DNA of 64,000 bases from CAVPHV01 sp963704825 (GTDB taxonomy: Bacteria; Actinomycetota; Acidimicrobiia; Spongiisociales; UBA5794), in assembly GCA_963704825.1 (NCBI GenBank), contig CAVPHV010000001.1:62001-126000 (forward strand), read 5' to 3'. The translations under genes were made by a program, and so were the position numbers. Positions within the stretch are counted from its first letter, which is position 1; each line of letters begins with the position of its first letter. Positions 1-9,184 of this stretch are shown here, piece after piece. The notes beneath the pieces were generated by a model that was given only the letters and a program-made list of their open reading frames with translations, made no database searches and was not told the origin of the DNA.

Positions 1-966
1 TTGCGACTTTTCCGGCATGACGCCGTCGTTGTGAACGGAGAAAGTGAACCTCTCGCCATCCCGGCGACAGGAGAGTGTGACGACGCCGCCTTCCGGGGTC
101 GCTTCGAGTGCGTTCTTGGTGAGGTTGCCAATGACCCGGCAAAGGAGCACCGGGTCGGACACGAAAGGACGATCACACGTGCCTTCGGCGATGACGACGG
201 TCCGATTCAGCCCGACCTCGTGGGTGGCGTACTGGCTGGCGAGGCTATCGAGCAGGCTCCGTGATTCGATGGTTCGCGGATGCACAACGAGGTCGTTGGT
301 CTCGGCGGCCAAGAGTTCGGTTTGGCCCTGGATCTCGTCGATGAGATGCTCAGACGTCGACTCGAGAAGTTCGAGAATCCCATTCCTCTCCTCATCGGTC
401 ACCATTCGAGCCATGGACGACAGGCCCCTGACACCGGTGGCGGTATTCATGATGTCGTGGAAGAAGAGGCGTTCCAGAGAGCGGCGACGTTTCGCATCAC
501 TGATGTCGACGGCAGAGAAGAGGATGAAGGTCTCGTCGTCGAGAGCAAATGGTGTCGCCGTGATCTTCAGTTCGAGCGGATCGCCGTTCACGCGCAGAAT
601 GCGGCACTCCTTCTCTTGGGGGCTGCCGAGCCTCGCCCTGCCGAGTGCCTGGGCGGCTCCGCACGTCGTGCAGAATGGCGAGGTGCCGCAGCCATCCGGG
701 CCTACTTCTGCACTGCGGCAGCTCATCAACTCGCCGGGGCGACGACCGATGGCGTCTTCGTCGGCGACTCCGAACGTATCGATCAGGCTCCGGTTGGCGA
801 AGACGATCTGGCGGTCGGAGTTGAGGATCGCGAGGAACGACGCAGAACCGTGAGCGACGTTGGTCATCAACGCATCGGCACTGAGCCTGCCCATTTGCTG
901 AAGCAACTCGTCTCGGGGCGTGCGACCGATTGGTTTGGAATAGGTCGTCGGTTCTGCGGTTGCCAC
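1..966 (-). CDS. PAS-domain sensor histidine kinase (C-terminus cut by window edge)
   Basis: Signal-sensing kinase expected to autophosphorylate on His and pass phosphate to a response regulator, which is not in the window. The reading frame is open from a GTG at 966-964 with AAGGAG seven bases upstream down to base 1, giving 322 codons with no stop, so the ATP-binding domain is incomplete. An N-terminal PAS-like region (residues about 35-155) has a four-cysteine cluster near residues 83-102. The phospho-acceptor motif FFHDIMNTA puts the His at residue 170, and an N-box, CRVIGNLTKNALEATPEGG, follows. No transmembrane segment is seen, so it is probably cytosolic. Confidence 0.85.
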   Translation of the reverse strand, partial: MATAEPTTYSKPIGRTPRDELLQQMGRLSADALMTNVAHGSASFLAILNSDRQIVFANRSLIDTFGVADEDAIGRRPGELMSCRSAEVGPDGCGTSPFCTTCGAAQALGRARLGSPQEKECRILRVNGDPLELKITATPFALDDETFILFSAVDISDAKRRRSLERLFFHDIMNTATGVRGLSSMARMVTDEERNGILELLESTSEHLIDEIQGQTELLAAETNDLVVHPRTIESRSLLDSLASQYATHEVGLNRTVVIAEGTCDRPFVSDPVLLCRVIGNLTKNALEATPEGGVVTLSCRRDGERFTFSVHNDGVMPEKSQ

Positions 967-1149
967 AACCTGACTCCTTCGGAATCGGCTGGATGCCGGT
1001 GGAGAGTGGCGGACGTATCCATGTCCATCGGCATTCTGACCGGAAATGTTGAGTCGGCACGGCGATGAGGACGAGCCGCGGTGCAGTCTGGGCGACCCGC
1101 CAACAACCTCAGTCTGACGACTCGTCGGGGGAGTGCGGCGCGTCGTTCG

Positions 1150-2079
1150 CTACTTCGGGTTCGCCTGGAACCAGGAGACGGTTGCTGCGATGGCGTCGTC
1201 GAGGTCCGTGGGGTGCTGGTCGAACGTCGCCTCGAAGTCACTCGAGTCGACGATGAACGGCTCCTCGAACTCGTAGAGCATCTCCTTGAGCTCACGGACA
1301 TTGCGGTTGAAGACGGCAACGACGTTGAGCATCGCCTTCGGCATGGCCGAGAGGCCCCCGACGCTACCCACCGCAGCGCCGATCTTGGCGACGAACTCAC
1401 GCGTGGTCAACGTCTCTGGGTTGGGGAGGTGCCACGCCCTGCCGTCGGCCTCGTCACGTGCTCCGAGCGTCGCCAAGCCTGCGGCCATGTCGGGCACGTA
1501 GCTGTAGGTGTGGGGGAGGTCGGGGTTGCCCATGACCTGGGCCTTCTTGCCTGCCAGCAGCGGATAGAAGACACGGTCGCCCATGGCGCTCATCGTTCCC
1601 CGAGGGCCGAAGTAGTCCGACGCCCGTCCGATGGCTACCCGAACCGTCCCGGCGGCGTGGGCGGCGAGGAGGTCGTCCGCCATCCGGCCACGCACCGATC
1701 CCTTGCGAGTGGTCGCTGCGTAAGGGAGGTCCTCGGTGAGGGGCGCACCCCCGGTGGGACCGTACATGTAGACGTTCTCGAACGACACCAGCTTGGCACC
1801 CGCCGCGGTGGCTGCGGCGAGCACCGCGGCCTGCATGGGCGGAAACAACTCGGGCCATTGCGTGTAGGGCGGGTTGAGGCACTGATACACAACTGCCGCG
1901 CCGCTGGTGACGTCCGCGGCGAAGGCGATATTTGAGGCGTCACCGCCAACGACCTTGACTCTGCTGGGGACCTGGGCGCTTCCGCTGCGGTTGACGGCGA
2001 CGACCTCTTCACCGGCGGCGGCAAGCTGTTCGATCAGCGCCAGACCGATGGCGCCGGTACCAAAGACGACATGGCTCAC
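1150..2079 (-). CDS. NAD-dependent epimerase/dehydratase-like protein
   Basis: A 309-residue Rossmann-fold protein of the extended short-chain dehydrogenase/NmrA type. The N-terminus carries the dinucleotide-binding signature VVFGTGAIGLALIEQL (GxGxxG type) and ends its first beta-alpha unit with VNRSG, consistent with NAD(P) binding. A YMYG sequence near residue 105 (VYMYGPTGG) may hold the catalytic-type Tyr, but the usual YxxxK is not obvious, so a catalytic reaction cannot be assigned. It lies upstream of the histidine kinase on the same strand with a gap of about 180 bases, so co-transcription is possible but not required. Confidence 0.75.
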   Translation of the reverse strand: MSHVVFGTGAIGLALIEQLAAAGEEVVAVNRSGSAQVPSRVKVVGGDASNIAFAADVTSGAAVVYQCLNPPYTQWPELFPPMQAAVLAAATAAGAKLVSFENVYMYGPTGGAPLTEDLPYAATTRKGSVRGRMADDLLAAHAAGTVRVAIGRASDYFGPRGTMSAMGDRVFYPLLAGKKAQVMGNPDLPHTYSYVPDMAAGLATLGARDEADGRAWHLPNPETLTTREFVAKIGAAVGSVGGLSAMPKAMLNVVAVFNRNVRELKEMLYEFEEPFIVDSSDFEATFDQHPTDLDDAIAATVSWFQANPK

Positions 2080-2175
2080 GGGGTTTCCTCCTCAAGACGC
2101 GATGGTGGCTCGCGGTACAGAGCGAACCGTACACGCCGCAGGCTTCGTGCCGCCCAGGTCTGACGGCCGGGGACG

Positions 2176-3057
2176 TCAGCCCGCGGCCGGAACGAAATCG
2201 AGCAATCCCTCAGCACACGCCAGGTAGTCGTCGTCGATGGGGCTCGCTTCAGCTTGTACCAGACACCACAGCACGTTCCAGCAGAGGTAGACGCCGATGA
2301 GGCGATCGAGGTTGTGGCGGATCCGTTCGTCGACTTCACCAAAATAGGACTGGATCAGCAGGTCACGTCCTGCGGGATTCAGCGGGTAGGCGGCGCCACC
2401 GAGGTCGTACATGGGGTCACCCATACCGGCATATTCCCAGTCGAGCACCCAGAGGCTGCCGTCGTCGAGGAAGTTGCGGTGATAGGGGTCGTTGTGGCAC
2501 AGCACCGGGGTGTAGGCACCGGCTCTCGCCGCTTCCGTGCCGGCGACCTGTTCGAGGAGGGGCGCGAGGCGGTCTGGACGGGAGGTTCCCGCCCCGGCAA
2601 CGATGTCTCTCCAACGGCGGATGTCGTCATAGGGATTGAAGGTGCCGTCGATCGGATCGAGTTGATGAATATCGCGCAGGCGTCGGGCGACACGGGGGAT
2701 GAGGGCCTCGGATCTGAATTGCTCGAGCGTGAGGGGATGCGCCTCCGTCAGGTAGCGGGTCACGAGGTGCCCTTCGGGAAGGAGGAACTCAACGGGTTCC
2801 GGTGCGATCCCGGCGGCGGCTGCGGACAGCAGGGCCACGCCTTCGCGCCACCGATCGATGCCGAGCATGGAGACGTCACCTTCGGCGATGCGAACGACGA
2901 ACCGGGTTGCATCGGCAGTCACTAGGTAGTTGGCATTCGACAGTCCACCGGATAGCGGTGCGGCGTGGAGGTCGGTCGCCTGAGCCAGACCGGGCACGCG
3001 CCCGACAACCTCAATGAGGGTTGCATCGTGCACCAATGGGTTTTGTGTTTCCTTCAC
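2176..3057 (-). CDS. choline/ethanolamine kinase-type phosphotransferase
   Basis: Member of the APH/choline kinase fold, transferring phosphate from ATP to a small alcohol such as choline, or possibly an aminoglycoside-like substrate. Visible signatures are the glycine-rich N-lobe segment LSGGLSNANYLV, the Brenner motif VLCHNDPYHRNFL containing the catalytic Asp, and the metal-binding VLDWEYAGMGDP. The frame stays open up to 3243, but that would run into the next gene. GTG at 3057 or GTG at 3033 are the realistic starts and neither has a clear ribosome site. The substrate is not readable from the sequence. Confidence 0.8.
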   Translation of the reverse strand: MKETQNPLVHDATLIEVVGRVPGLAQATDLHAAPLSGGLSNANYLVTADATRFVVRIAEGDVSMLGIDRWREGVALLSAAAAGIAPEPVEFLLPEGHLVTRYLTEAHPLTLEQFRSEALIPRVARRLRDIHQLDPIDGTFNPYDDIRRWRDIVAGAGTSRPDRLAPLLEQVAGTEAARAGAYTPVLCHNDPYHRNFLDDGSLWVLDWEYAGMGDPMYDLGGAAYPLNPAGRDLLIQSYFGEVDERIRHNLDRLIGVYLCWNVLWCLVQAEASPIDDDYLACAEGLLDFVPAAG

Positions 3058-3124
3058 CGCACAGAACACGGTAGTGAGGATGCTTGCCGCGAGGAGTAGC
3101 TGCGTCGCCCAAGCCCGGGCGCCG

Positions 3125-3748
3125 CTAGGCGACGCGGCGAAAGAGGTAGGCGAATGGCGACTTGGTATAGGCGATGCCGCGGCCGCGCTCGCGGAGCGTC
3201 TCTGGGGTCGGCTGGGCGCCCGCCTTCGGGATGAGGTAGCCACTCAGACCGTCGGTTCTGACGCGATACTCGCCTGCGCGCGACGTGACAACCCCACACA
3301 ACTCGTAGCGGGGGTCGATCGAGGCCATGGCAGCATCTCCGTGGCTGGGGTTCACGAGCATGACGCCGCCCACCCGCAGGTAGTTGGTGCAGTGCTCGGA
3401 AACGAACCCGGCATAGAGCGACACCAGGAGGTCGTAGTCCGCATCGATCCCCAAGTCGGCTGTGTAGTCGCCGTGGATGAAGCGGAACTCTCGATCGCGA
3501 AGCGGCCCGACGTGGGTAGCAATGATCTCGTTGACACCGGCGACGTCACCGAAGAAGGCCCTCGCCCGGGCGTCGCTGTCGACGTAAGTGACCATCGGGA
3601 AGACAAACGAGGCGGTCACGTCAACGTACGAACCCGGATAGAGCACCCGCTCGGCGGCAACCGTGCCGGCAACGGCTGAGAACAGTTTCCAGCGGTCGCC
3701 GGGATGGAGGTTCTGCTTGTCCCAAAGCGCCCTTGTCTTGGGTTCCAT
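3125..3748 (-). CDS. hypothetical protein, Rossmann/methyltransferase-like
   Basis: A 207-residue cytosolic protein beginning at an ATG (3748-3746). Residues around 10-140 alternate hydrophobic strands and helices in a way that resembles a class I SAM methyltransferase: FRFIHGDYTADLGI followed by YDLLVSLYAGF and VGGVMLVNPSHGD would match strands beta3-beta5. A clear glycine-rich SAM loop is lacking, so the assignment is only a resemblance. It is divergent from the lamin-tail protein gene, and the 133 bases between them must contain both promoters. It sits directly upstream of the choline-kinase-like gene with a short gap. Confidence 0.65.
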   Translation of the reverse strand: MEPKTRALWDKQNLHPGDRWKLFSAVAGTVAAERVLYPGSYVDVTASFVFPMVTYVDSDARARAFFGDVAGVNEIIATHVGPLRDREFRFIHGDYTADLGIDADYDLLVSLYAGFVSEHCTNYLRVGGVMLVNPSHGDAAMASIDPRYELCGVVTSRAGEYRVRTDGLSGYLIPKAGAQPTPETLRERGRGIAYTKSPFAYLFRRVA

Positions 3749-3881
3749 GTGTCGGAAGCGTACCGCCTCCTGTAGGGCTGGACGGCTCGGGTTTCCGCTA
3801 GAGGGGCTAGATCCTGCCGCTCTTCGACAGTGGCACCCGATCAGCGTCAAGATTCTGAGCCGATTTGCCGATTCAAGGCAA

Positions 3882-6800
3882 ATGAACCTGGCCACACCAC
3901 TCCTCACCTCTGCCCGTTCCCTCTTGATCGCTGCTCTGACGCTGATCGTCGTTGCCTCGCTCGGTGTCCCGATGGCGGCTGCGCAACCGGCGCACGTCTC
4001 AGGACCGATCATCACTGAAGTGATGCAGAACCCGGGCCACACCTACGACTCGCGCGGCGAGTGGTTCGAGGTGTTCAACCCGGGCAGCGAGCCGCTTGAT
4101 CTCAGCGGGTGGACGGTTCGTGATGATGGCGTCGACAGCCATGTCATCTCCGCCGAACTCATGGTGCCCGCCGGGGGTTACGCCGTGATCGCCCGCAACG
4201 GTGATATCGCTCTCAACGGGGGAGTCGTGGCGGACTATGTGTTCGGCGATTCCATGTTTCTCTTCAACGCGAGCGACGAACTCGAACTAGTCGACCTCGC
4301 CGGGGTGGTGGCCGACCGAGTGGCGTGGGACGACGGAGCCTCATTCCCCGATCCTGATGGTGCCTCGATGTCGTTGGCGAGTGTCGGACTCGATAACGCC
4401 AACGGGGTCAATTGGTGCACGGCCGTGACCATCTTCGGCGCCGGCGACCTGGGGACCCCGGGCGCTGCGAACGTCTGCGACGGGGCCGACGCCCAGATCG
4501 TGATCAACGAGGTCATGCAGAATCCGGACGTCGTCTCCGACATGGATGGCGAGTGGCTCGAGTTGCACAACGCCGGCGCTCAGGATGTCTCGCTGGCGGG
4601 ATGGACCGTACGGGACGATGACTTCGACTTCCACCGCATCCCTGACGCCGGCGCTCCCGTCGTTCCGGCCGGTGGCTTTGTCGTGCTGGCTCGCAACGGC
4701 GACCCGACGGTGAACGGTGGCATCACCGCCGACTATGTCATCGAATCCGGCTTGGTGCTGCACAACACCCAGGACGAGATCGTGCTTGCCGACGCTCAGG
4801 ATCGACTGGTCGACGTCGTCGAGTACGACGATGGGGCCACCTTCCCGGATCCCCGGGGTGCGTCGATGTCGCTGCGCAGCCCAGAATTGGACAACAGCGA
4901 CGGAGCGAACTGGTGCACGTCGCCGGTGACGACCGGCCCGATCGACCTGGCGACACCCGGGATGCCGAACGACTGCGAAATTCCGGCGCCTCCGCCACAA
5001 CTGATCATCACCGAGGTCATGAACAACCCGTTGACCGTCAACGACACGAGGGGCGAATGGTTCGAGGTGTACAACCCGACCGGCGACGCCGTCGACCTCC
5101 AGGGCTGGATCATCCAGGACGAGGACGTCGATCGCCACATCATCGCCGCTCCCGTTGTCATCGCACCGGGTGGGTACGCCGTCTTTGCTCGCAACGGCGA
5201 CGTTTCCCGCAACGGGGGCGTTGTTGCCGACTACGCATACGGCAACGACCTGTTTCTATTCAACAATTTCGACGAGTTGATTCTGGCGAACCCGGCCCAA
5301 GAGGTATCTGATCACATCGTGTGGGACGACGGCAGGTCGTTCCCCGACCCCGAGGGCGCTTCCATGGCCCTCGGCGACTTGTCGCTCAACAACGACTCAG
5401 GCGGCAACTGGTGCGTGTCGACGACGCCGTTCGGTTCCGGTGACCTCGGTACGCCCGGCGGCGCCAACGACTGCGCCGCCGTTCCGAACGACGAAACGGT
5501 TGTCATCACTGAGATCCATCAGAACCCCTTTGCCGTCGGCGACAAGTACGGGGAGTGGTTCGAACTTTCGAATCCGACGACTGCGGACATCGACCTCAAT
5601 GGTTGGGTAGTGCGCGACGACGACTCCGACCGCCACAAGATCAGCATCGGCGGTGGTCTGATTCTCCCGGCCGGCGGTTCGGTCGTCATCGGCCGCACTC
5701 GCAACGAGGTCAAGAACGGTGGGGCCGGCGTCGACTACGCGATGGGCGGCTCCGTGCATCTGTTCAATGGCCGAGACGAGCTCGAGATCGTCGATCCCAC
5801 CGGCCGCGTCGTCGACCGGGTGGCGTGGGACCACTTCTCCACCGAGTGGGAGGTGCGCAACGGTGCATCCATGGCGTTGCTCGACATCCATGCCGACAAC
5901 AGCCTCGGGTCCAACTGGTGCGTATCCGGACCCCAATTCGGCGCGGGCGATCTCGGGACCCCGGGGACGTCAAACGACTGTGAACCTGGCGTCGGTGGGC
6001 CGCTGGTCATCAGCGAGGTCATGCAGAATCCGGCAGCCGTGCCGGATTCCGCCGGCGAATGGTTCGAGGTCTACAACGCCGGAAACTCGGCCCTCGACAT
6101 CGACGGCTGGGTCATCCGAGACAACGACTATGCCAGGCACACCATCGACAACGGCGGCCCGCTGGTGGTCCCCGCCAAGGGGTACCTGGTCCTCGGGCGA
6201 AACGCCAATTCCGGCCAAAACGGCGGGGTCGAGGTGGCCTACGACTTCGGCGCCGACGTGACGCTTACCAACGCGATTGACGAACTCGAGATTCTCGACT
6301 CGGCGCTGCGGCCAGTCGATCGCATCGCTTGGGACGATGGGCGTACCTTTCCGGATCCGACGGGAGCATCCATGTCGGTGCGCAACCTGGCGGCCGACAA
6401 CGCCGCGGCGCCGAACTGGTGCGTCTCAGTCACACCGTACGGTCGGGGCGACCTTGGCACTCCAGGCGCAGCAAACCTCTGCGAGATCCCGCCACCGGGT
6501 GAACCGGTCGATCTTGCCATCGAGTTCTATGACAAGTACGCCCCCGTTGAGGTCGGTGACCGCCTCCGCTACGAAGTGATCGTCCACAACGAGTCCAACG
6601 ACAACGACACGCACGGTACCTGGGATGTCGTTCTGACCCTGCCGGAAGGCGTCACCTTCAACAAGGACTACAGCCACCAGCGCTGGGCCTGTGAACTCGA
6701 CAACTTCCCCGTCGTGCGTTGCACGTATGTCGGTCCCAAGGATCTGCTGGCTGGGAAGAAGTCGGACAAGATCAGCATCGAGGTCATCGTGGACGCGGGC

Positions 6801-7280
6801 GCTCCCGAGTCGCTGGTGGCCACGGCGACAATCGACCTGACCGGCGCCGAGTTCCACGATCCGAACCCCGGCAACGACGCCATGACCATCGAGACGATGG
6901 TCGAAGACGGTGCAAGCCCCGCCGAACAATACGATCCGCTGCCCGACGGGTACAACCCGAACCTGTCGGCCATCCTCGAGTGCGTCGTCGATCACGGGGA
7001 CGGAACCCTGACGGCACGCTTCGGGTACGAGAACCGCGAGGACTTCGACTTCGCGATCCCGGTGGGTAGCCAGAACCGTGTACATGGTCCGGTGATCACC
7101 ACCAATGGGCCTTGGACCGACTTCGGCCACCCGACCGTGGTGGACGGGCGTCCCGGTCGCACCCCGTTCGGCGAAGGTGTCTTCACGGTGACGTTTGCGG
7201 AGAGCGATCAGATCGTCTGGGTCCTCCACGGCCGCACCGCCACCGCCAGTTCGACCAGTTCACGCTGCTCAACGTCCTAG
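3882..7280 (+). CDS. secreted protein with five lamin-tail domains
   Basis: A 1132-residue exported protein. ATG 3882 gives a typical signal peptide (hydrophobic run to about residue 33, cleavage near MAAA-Q). Five tandem lamin-tail-type (LTD) domains start near residues 42, 205, 374, 539 and 707. Each opens with I-[TNS]-E-[VI]-x-x-NP, contains GEW[FL]E(L/V).N and DLxGW.[VI].D, and closes with LGTPG..N.C. A DUF11-like beta-sandwich follows (about 875-1005), then a C-terminal domain with FGYENRED and HGRTATAS. LTDs in bacteria occur in surface and DNA-acting secreted proteins; no nuclease or protease domain is present here. No membrane anchor is seen at the C-terminus. Confidence 0.85.
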   Translation: MNLATPLLTSARSLLIAALTLIVVASLGVPMAAAQPAHVSGPIITEVMQNPGHTYDSRGEWFEVFNPGSEPLDLSGWTVRDDGVDSHVISAELMVPAGGYAVIARNGDIALNGGVVADYVFGDSMFLFNASDELELVDLAGVVADRVAWDDGASFPDPDGASMSLASVGLDNANGVNWCTAVTIFGAGDLGTPGAANVCDGADAQIVINEVMQNPDVVSDMDGEWLELHNAGAQDVSLAGWTVRDDDFDFHRIPDAGAPVVPAGGFVVLARNGDPTVNGGITADYVIESGLVLHNTQDEIVLADAQDRLVDVVEYDDGATFPDPRGASMSLRSPELDNSDGANWCTSPVTTGPIDLATPGMPNDCEIPAPPPQLIITEVMNNPLTVNDTRGEWFEVYNPTGDAVDLQGWIIQDEDVDRHIIAAPVVIAPGGYAVFARNGDVSRNGGVVADYAYGNDLFLFNNFDELILANPAQEVSDHIVWDDGRSFPDPEGASMALGDLSLNNDSGGNWCVSTTPFGSGDLGTPGGANDCAAVPNDETVVITEIHQNPFAVGDKYGEWFELSNPTTADIDLNGWVVRDDDSDRHKISIGGGLILPAGGSVVIGRTRNEVKNGGAGVDYAMGGSVHLFNGRDELEIVDPTGRVVDRVAWDHFSTEWEVRNGASMALLDIHADNSLGSNWCVSGPQFGAGDLGTPGTSNDCEPGVGGPLVISEVMQNPAAVPDSAGEWFEVYNAGNSALDIDGWVIRDNDYARHTIDNGGPLVVPAKGYLVLGRNANSGQNGGVEVAYDFGADVTLTNAIDELEILDSALRPVDRIAWDDGRTFPDPTGASMSVRNLAADNAAAPNWCVSVTPYGRGDLGTPGAANLCEIPPPGEPVDLAIEFYDKYAPVEVGDRLRYEVIVHNESNDNDTHGTWDVVLTLPEGVTFNKDYSHQRWACELDNFPVVRCTYVGPKDLLAGKKSDKISIEVIVDAGAPESLVATATIDLTGAEFHDPNPGNDAMTIETMVEDGASPAEQYDPLPDGYNPNLSAILECVVDHGDGTLTARFGYENREDFDFAIPVGSQNRVHGPVITTNGPWTDFGHPTVVDGRPGRTPFGEGVFTVTFAESDQIVWVLHGRTATASSTSSRCSTS

Positions 7281-7283
7281 CTG

Positions 7284-7347
7284 CTCTCCCGTTCTGGAGT
7301 GGCTGCCGTGCCGGAAATCGCGCCTCAACCACGCCAGAACGGGAGAG
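7284..7347. repeat. 14-bp perfect inverted repeat across the hydrolase start
   Basis: CTCTCCCGTTCTGG at 7284-7297 is exactly complementary to CCAGAACGGGAGAG at 7334-7347. After one mismatch the stem continues with GTGG/CCAC. The left arm contains the GGAG that would serve the GTG start at 7308, and the right arm lies within the first codons. It could terminate the upstream gene (there is no T-tract) or mask the ribosome site. If a downstream start of the hydrolase is used, the whole element becomes intergenic. Confidence 0.7.
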
Positions 7348-8579
7348 GGCCTGAGACGGCCCTGGGCACCCTGACATCGCGCATTTGGGCTACCGTGCTG
7401 GCACGCCGCCGAGGGATTGGAACTCTATTGAGCGTTGGCAACACCTTCGCATGGACTGCCGAGCGCATTGTGGCGCCGGTCGAAGGGATGCACCGCGCCA
7501 TTGCCAATCGGTGGTTCGGTATCGTCGGGCCGGTTGCGGAACCGGTGCGGATTGCCCACGACTCGATCTCCTCCGTTGTGTACGGCTCGATCCGGCTCGG
7601 CGGATCCGCCCTAGGCATGGGTCTCGACCACGGATTGAACGTGTCGCAGGAAAGGTCCGACATGGTTCAAGCATGGGTCAACGGTTTGTGGGGCGACGGG
7701 TTTGGCGACCGAGAAGCGCGGCTCGCCATCGAGATGAGCATTCGCGACCACGCCGGGCGGCCGGTTGCGATCAGCGGCCTCGAGGACTCATTTCCGGGAG
7801 CGACGGGCCGAATCGTGGTTCTCGTCCACGGGTTGACCGACACCGAACGCTGTTGGAACGGTGCCGGTGTGCAGCCGGGACTGGGGGAAGCATTGGAGGC
7901 TCATCTCGAGCTGTCTCCGGTGGCGATCCGCTACAACACTGGGCTGCGGATTTCCGACAACGGGGCCCAGCTGGCGGCACTGCTCGAAGACCTGGTGGCG
8001 CAGTGGCCCGTGCCCGTAGAGTCGATGGCCCTGATCGGGCACTCGATGGGTGGGTTGGTCTGTCGCAGTGCTTGCGCCGCCGCCGAGACCTCCGGGCTCC
8101 GGTGGATCGATTATCTCGACGATGTGGTTGCCCTCGGGTCGCCGCACCGGGGTACCCCTCTCGAGAAGTTGGCGAACATCCTCGGATGGGGGCTCGGGAT
8201 CGCGCCCGAGACCCGGCCGCTTGCCGAGTTCCTCAACGGCCGCAGCAGCGGCATCAAGGACCTGAGGTTTGGCGCCATCGTCGAAGACGACTGGGCGGGA
8301 CTCGACCCGGATGCGCTGCTGCGTGACACCGTGGGCGACCATTCGTTGCCTTCCGGCGTAGGCCATCACTTTGTCGCCGGTGTCGTCACCGCCGACCCCC
8401 GGCATCCCGTCGGAGTGGCAATGGGTGATCTTCTGGTGCGGGCCGCCAGCGGCACCGGGAGCCAGCGGCTCGAGCCCACCAACGTCGAGGTGGTCGGGAG
8501 TACCAAGCACTCCGATCTGCGCAACAACCCGGCTGTGATCGACCACGTGATGGGCTGGCTTGCTCCTTCGGCGACGTAG
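7308..8579 (+). CDS. alpha/beta hydrolase (lipase/PGAP1-like)
   Basis: Serine hydrolase of the alpha/beta fold, expected to cleave an ester or amide bond. The C-terminal half holds the oxyanion strand VVLVHGLTD, the nucleophile elbow LIGHSMGG (Ser about residue 246) and a late HSDLRNNP that supplies the probable catalytic His. The pattern matches PGAP1-like/triacylglycerol lipase proteins. About 160 N-terminal residues have no recognised domain and no signal peptide. GTG 7308 is chosen because GGAG lies eight bases upstream; GTG 7299 or later TTG/GTG codons near residues 30-45 are alternatives. It follows the lamin-tail gene by 27 bases. Confidence 0.85.
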   Translation: MPEIAPQPRQNGRGPETALGTLTSRIWATVLARRRGIGTLLSVGNTFAWTAERIVAPVEGMHRAIANRWFGIVGPVAEPVRIAHDSISSVVYGSIRLGGSALGMGLDHGLNVSQERSDMVQAWVNGLWGDGFGDREARLAIEMSIRDHAGRPVAISGLEDSFPGATGRIVVLVHGLTDTERCWNGAGVQPGLGEALEAHLELSPVAIRYNTGLRISDNGAQLAALLEDLVAQWPVPVESMALIGHSMGGLVCRSACAAAETSGLRWIDYLDDVVALGSPHRGTPLEKLANILGWGLGIAPETRPLAEFLNGRSSGIKDLRFGAIVEDDWAGLDPDALLRDTVGDHSLPSGVGHHFVAGVVTADPRHPVGVAMGDLLVRAASGTGSQRLEPTNVEVVGSTKHSDLRNNPAVIDHVMGWLAPSAT

Positions 8580-8584
8580 CCGAG

Positions 8585-9184
8585 GTGGCGTTGCTGACAC
8601 CGGTTGCGGCGCTGCACCGGGCCGATCTCGAGTTTCGTTCCCGGTTGGCCCTCGTTCCCGAGGCAGCCTGGGATGAGCGGAGCGCCTGCGACGACTGGTC
8701 GGTCGGCGATCTCGTCGACCACGTGGTCGGCGGCAACGTGTTCACGATTGAGATTCTGAACGGGTCAGACGCGGAGGTCGCAATGGAGGCGGCGATCTCA
8801 CGTGCGACTTCAGGCGCTGCCCGTCGGCGCAGCGCATACCGGGAATCGGCGTGTGAGATGCTGGACCGCTTCGCCGACGACGACGCGCTGGCGCAGAACT
8901 ACGACCATGTCGGCGGAAGGAAGACGGGCGCAGAAGTCGCCGCCCTGCGTACCGAAGACATCGCCCTCCACGCTTGGGACCTGGCGCGCAGTATCGACGG
9001 TGACGAGGCCCTCGATTCCGCGTTGGTGGAGTTCGTGTGGGAGCGCATGTCGCGCCGGGCCGATGAACTAGCGGCGAGCGGCCGGTACGGAGCGGGGAGC
9101 CGCACGGAACTGGGAAACGGTATGTCCCTCCAGGCGAGGCTGCTCGACATCACGGGACGGAACCACGGCCGGTCACTCGGCTGA
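8585..9184 (+). CDS. TIGR03086-type (mycothiol-dependent isomerase N-domain fold) protein
   Basis: A 199-residue protein of the DinB/mycothiol maleylpyruvate isomerase N-terminal fold. The pattern CDDWSVGDLVDHVVGG near residues 38-53 is the usual first metal-binding helix, and ALHAWDL around residue 120 supplies further His/Asp ligands. Members are common in actinobacteria, where mycothiol is the main thiol, but the individual substrates are mostly unknown. The GTG start lies five bases after the stop of the hydrolase gene, so the two are probably co-transcribed. The 3' end overlaps the convergent propeller gene by 12 bases. Confidence 0.8.
   Translation: MALLTPVAALHRADLEFRSRLALVPEAAWDERSACDDWSVGDLVDHVVGGNVFTIEILNGSDAEVAMEAAISRATSGAARRRSAYRESACEMLDRFADDDALAQNYDHVGGRKTGAEVAALRTEDIALHAWDLARSIDGDEALDSALVEFVWERMSRRADELAASGRYGAGSRTELGNGMSLQARLLDITGRNHGRSLG

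Noticed and set aside
280..1068. 262-codon and other plus-strand frames near the left edge
   Set aside because: The minus strand reads as a histidine kinase through the whole interval with a GTG start and ribosome site, explaining the region fully.
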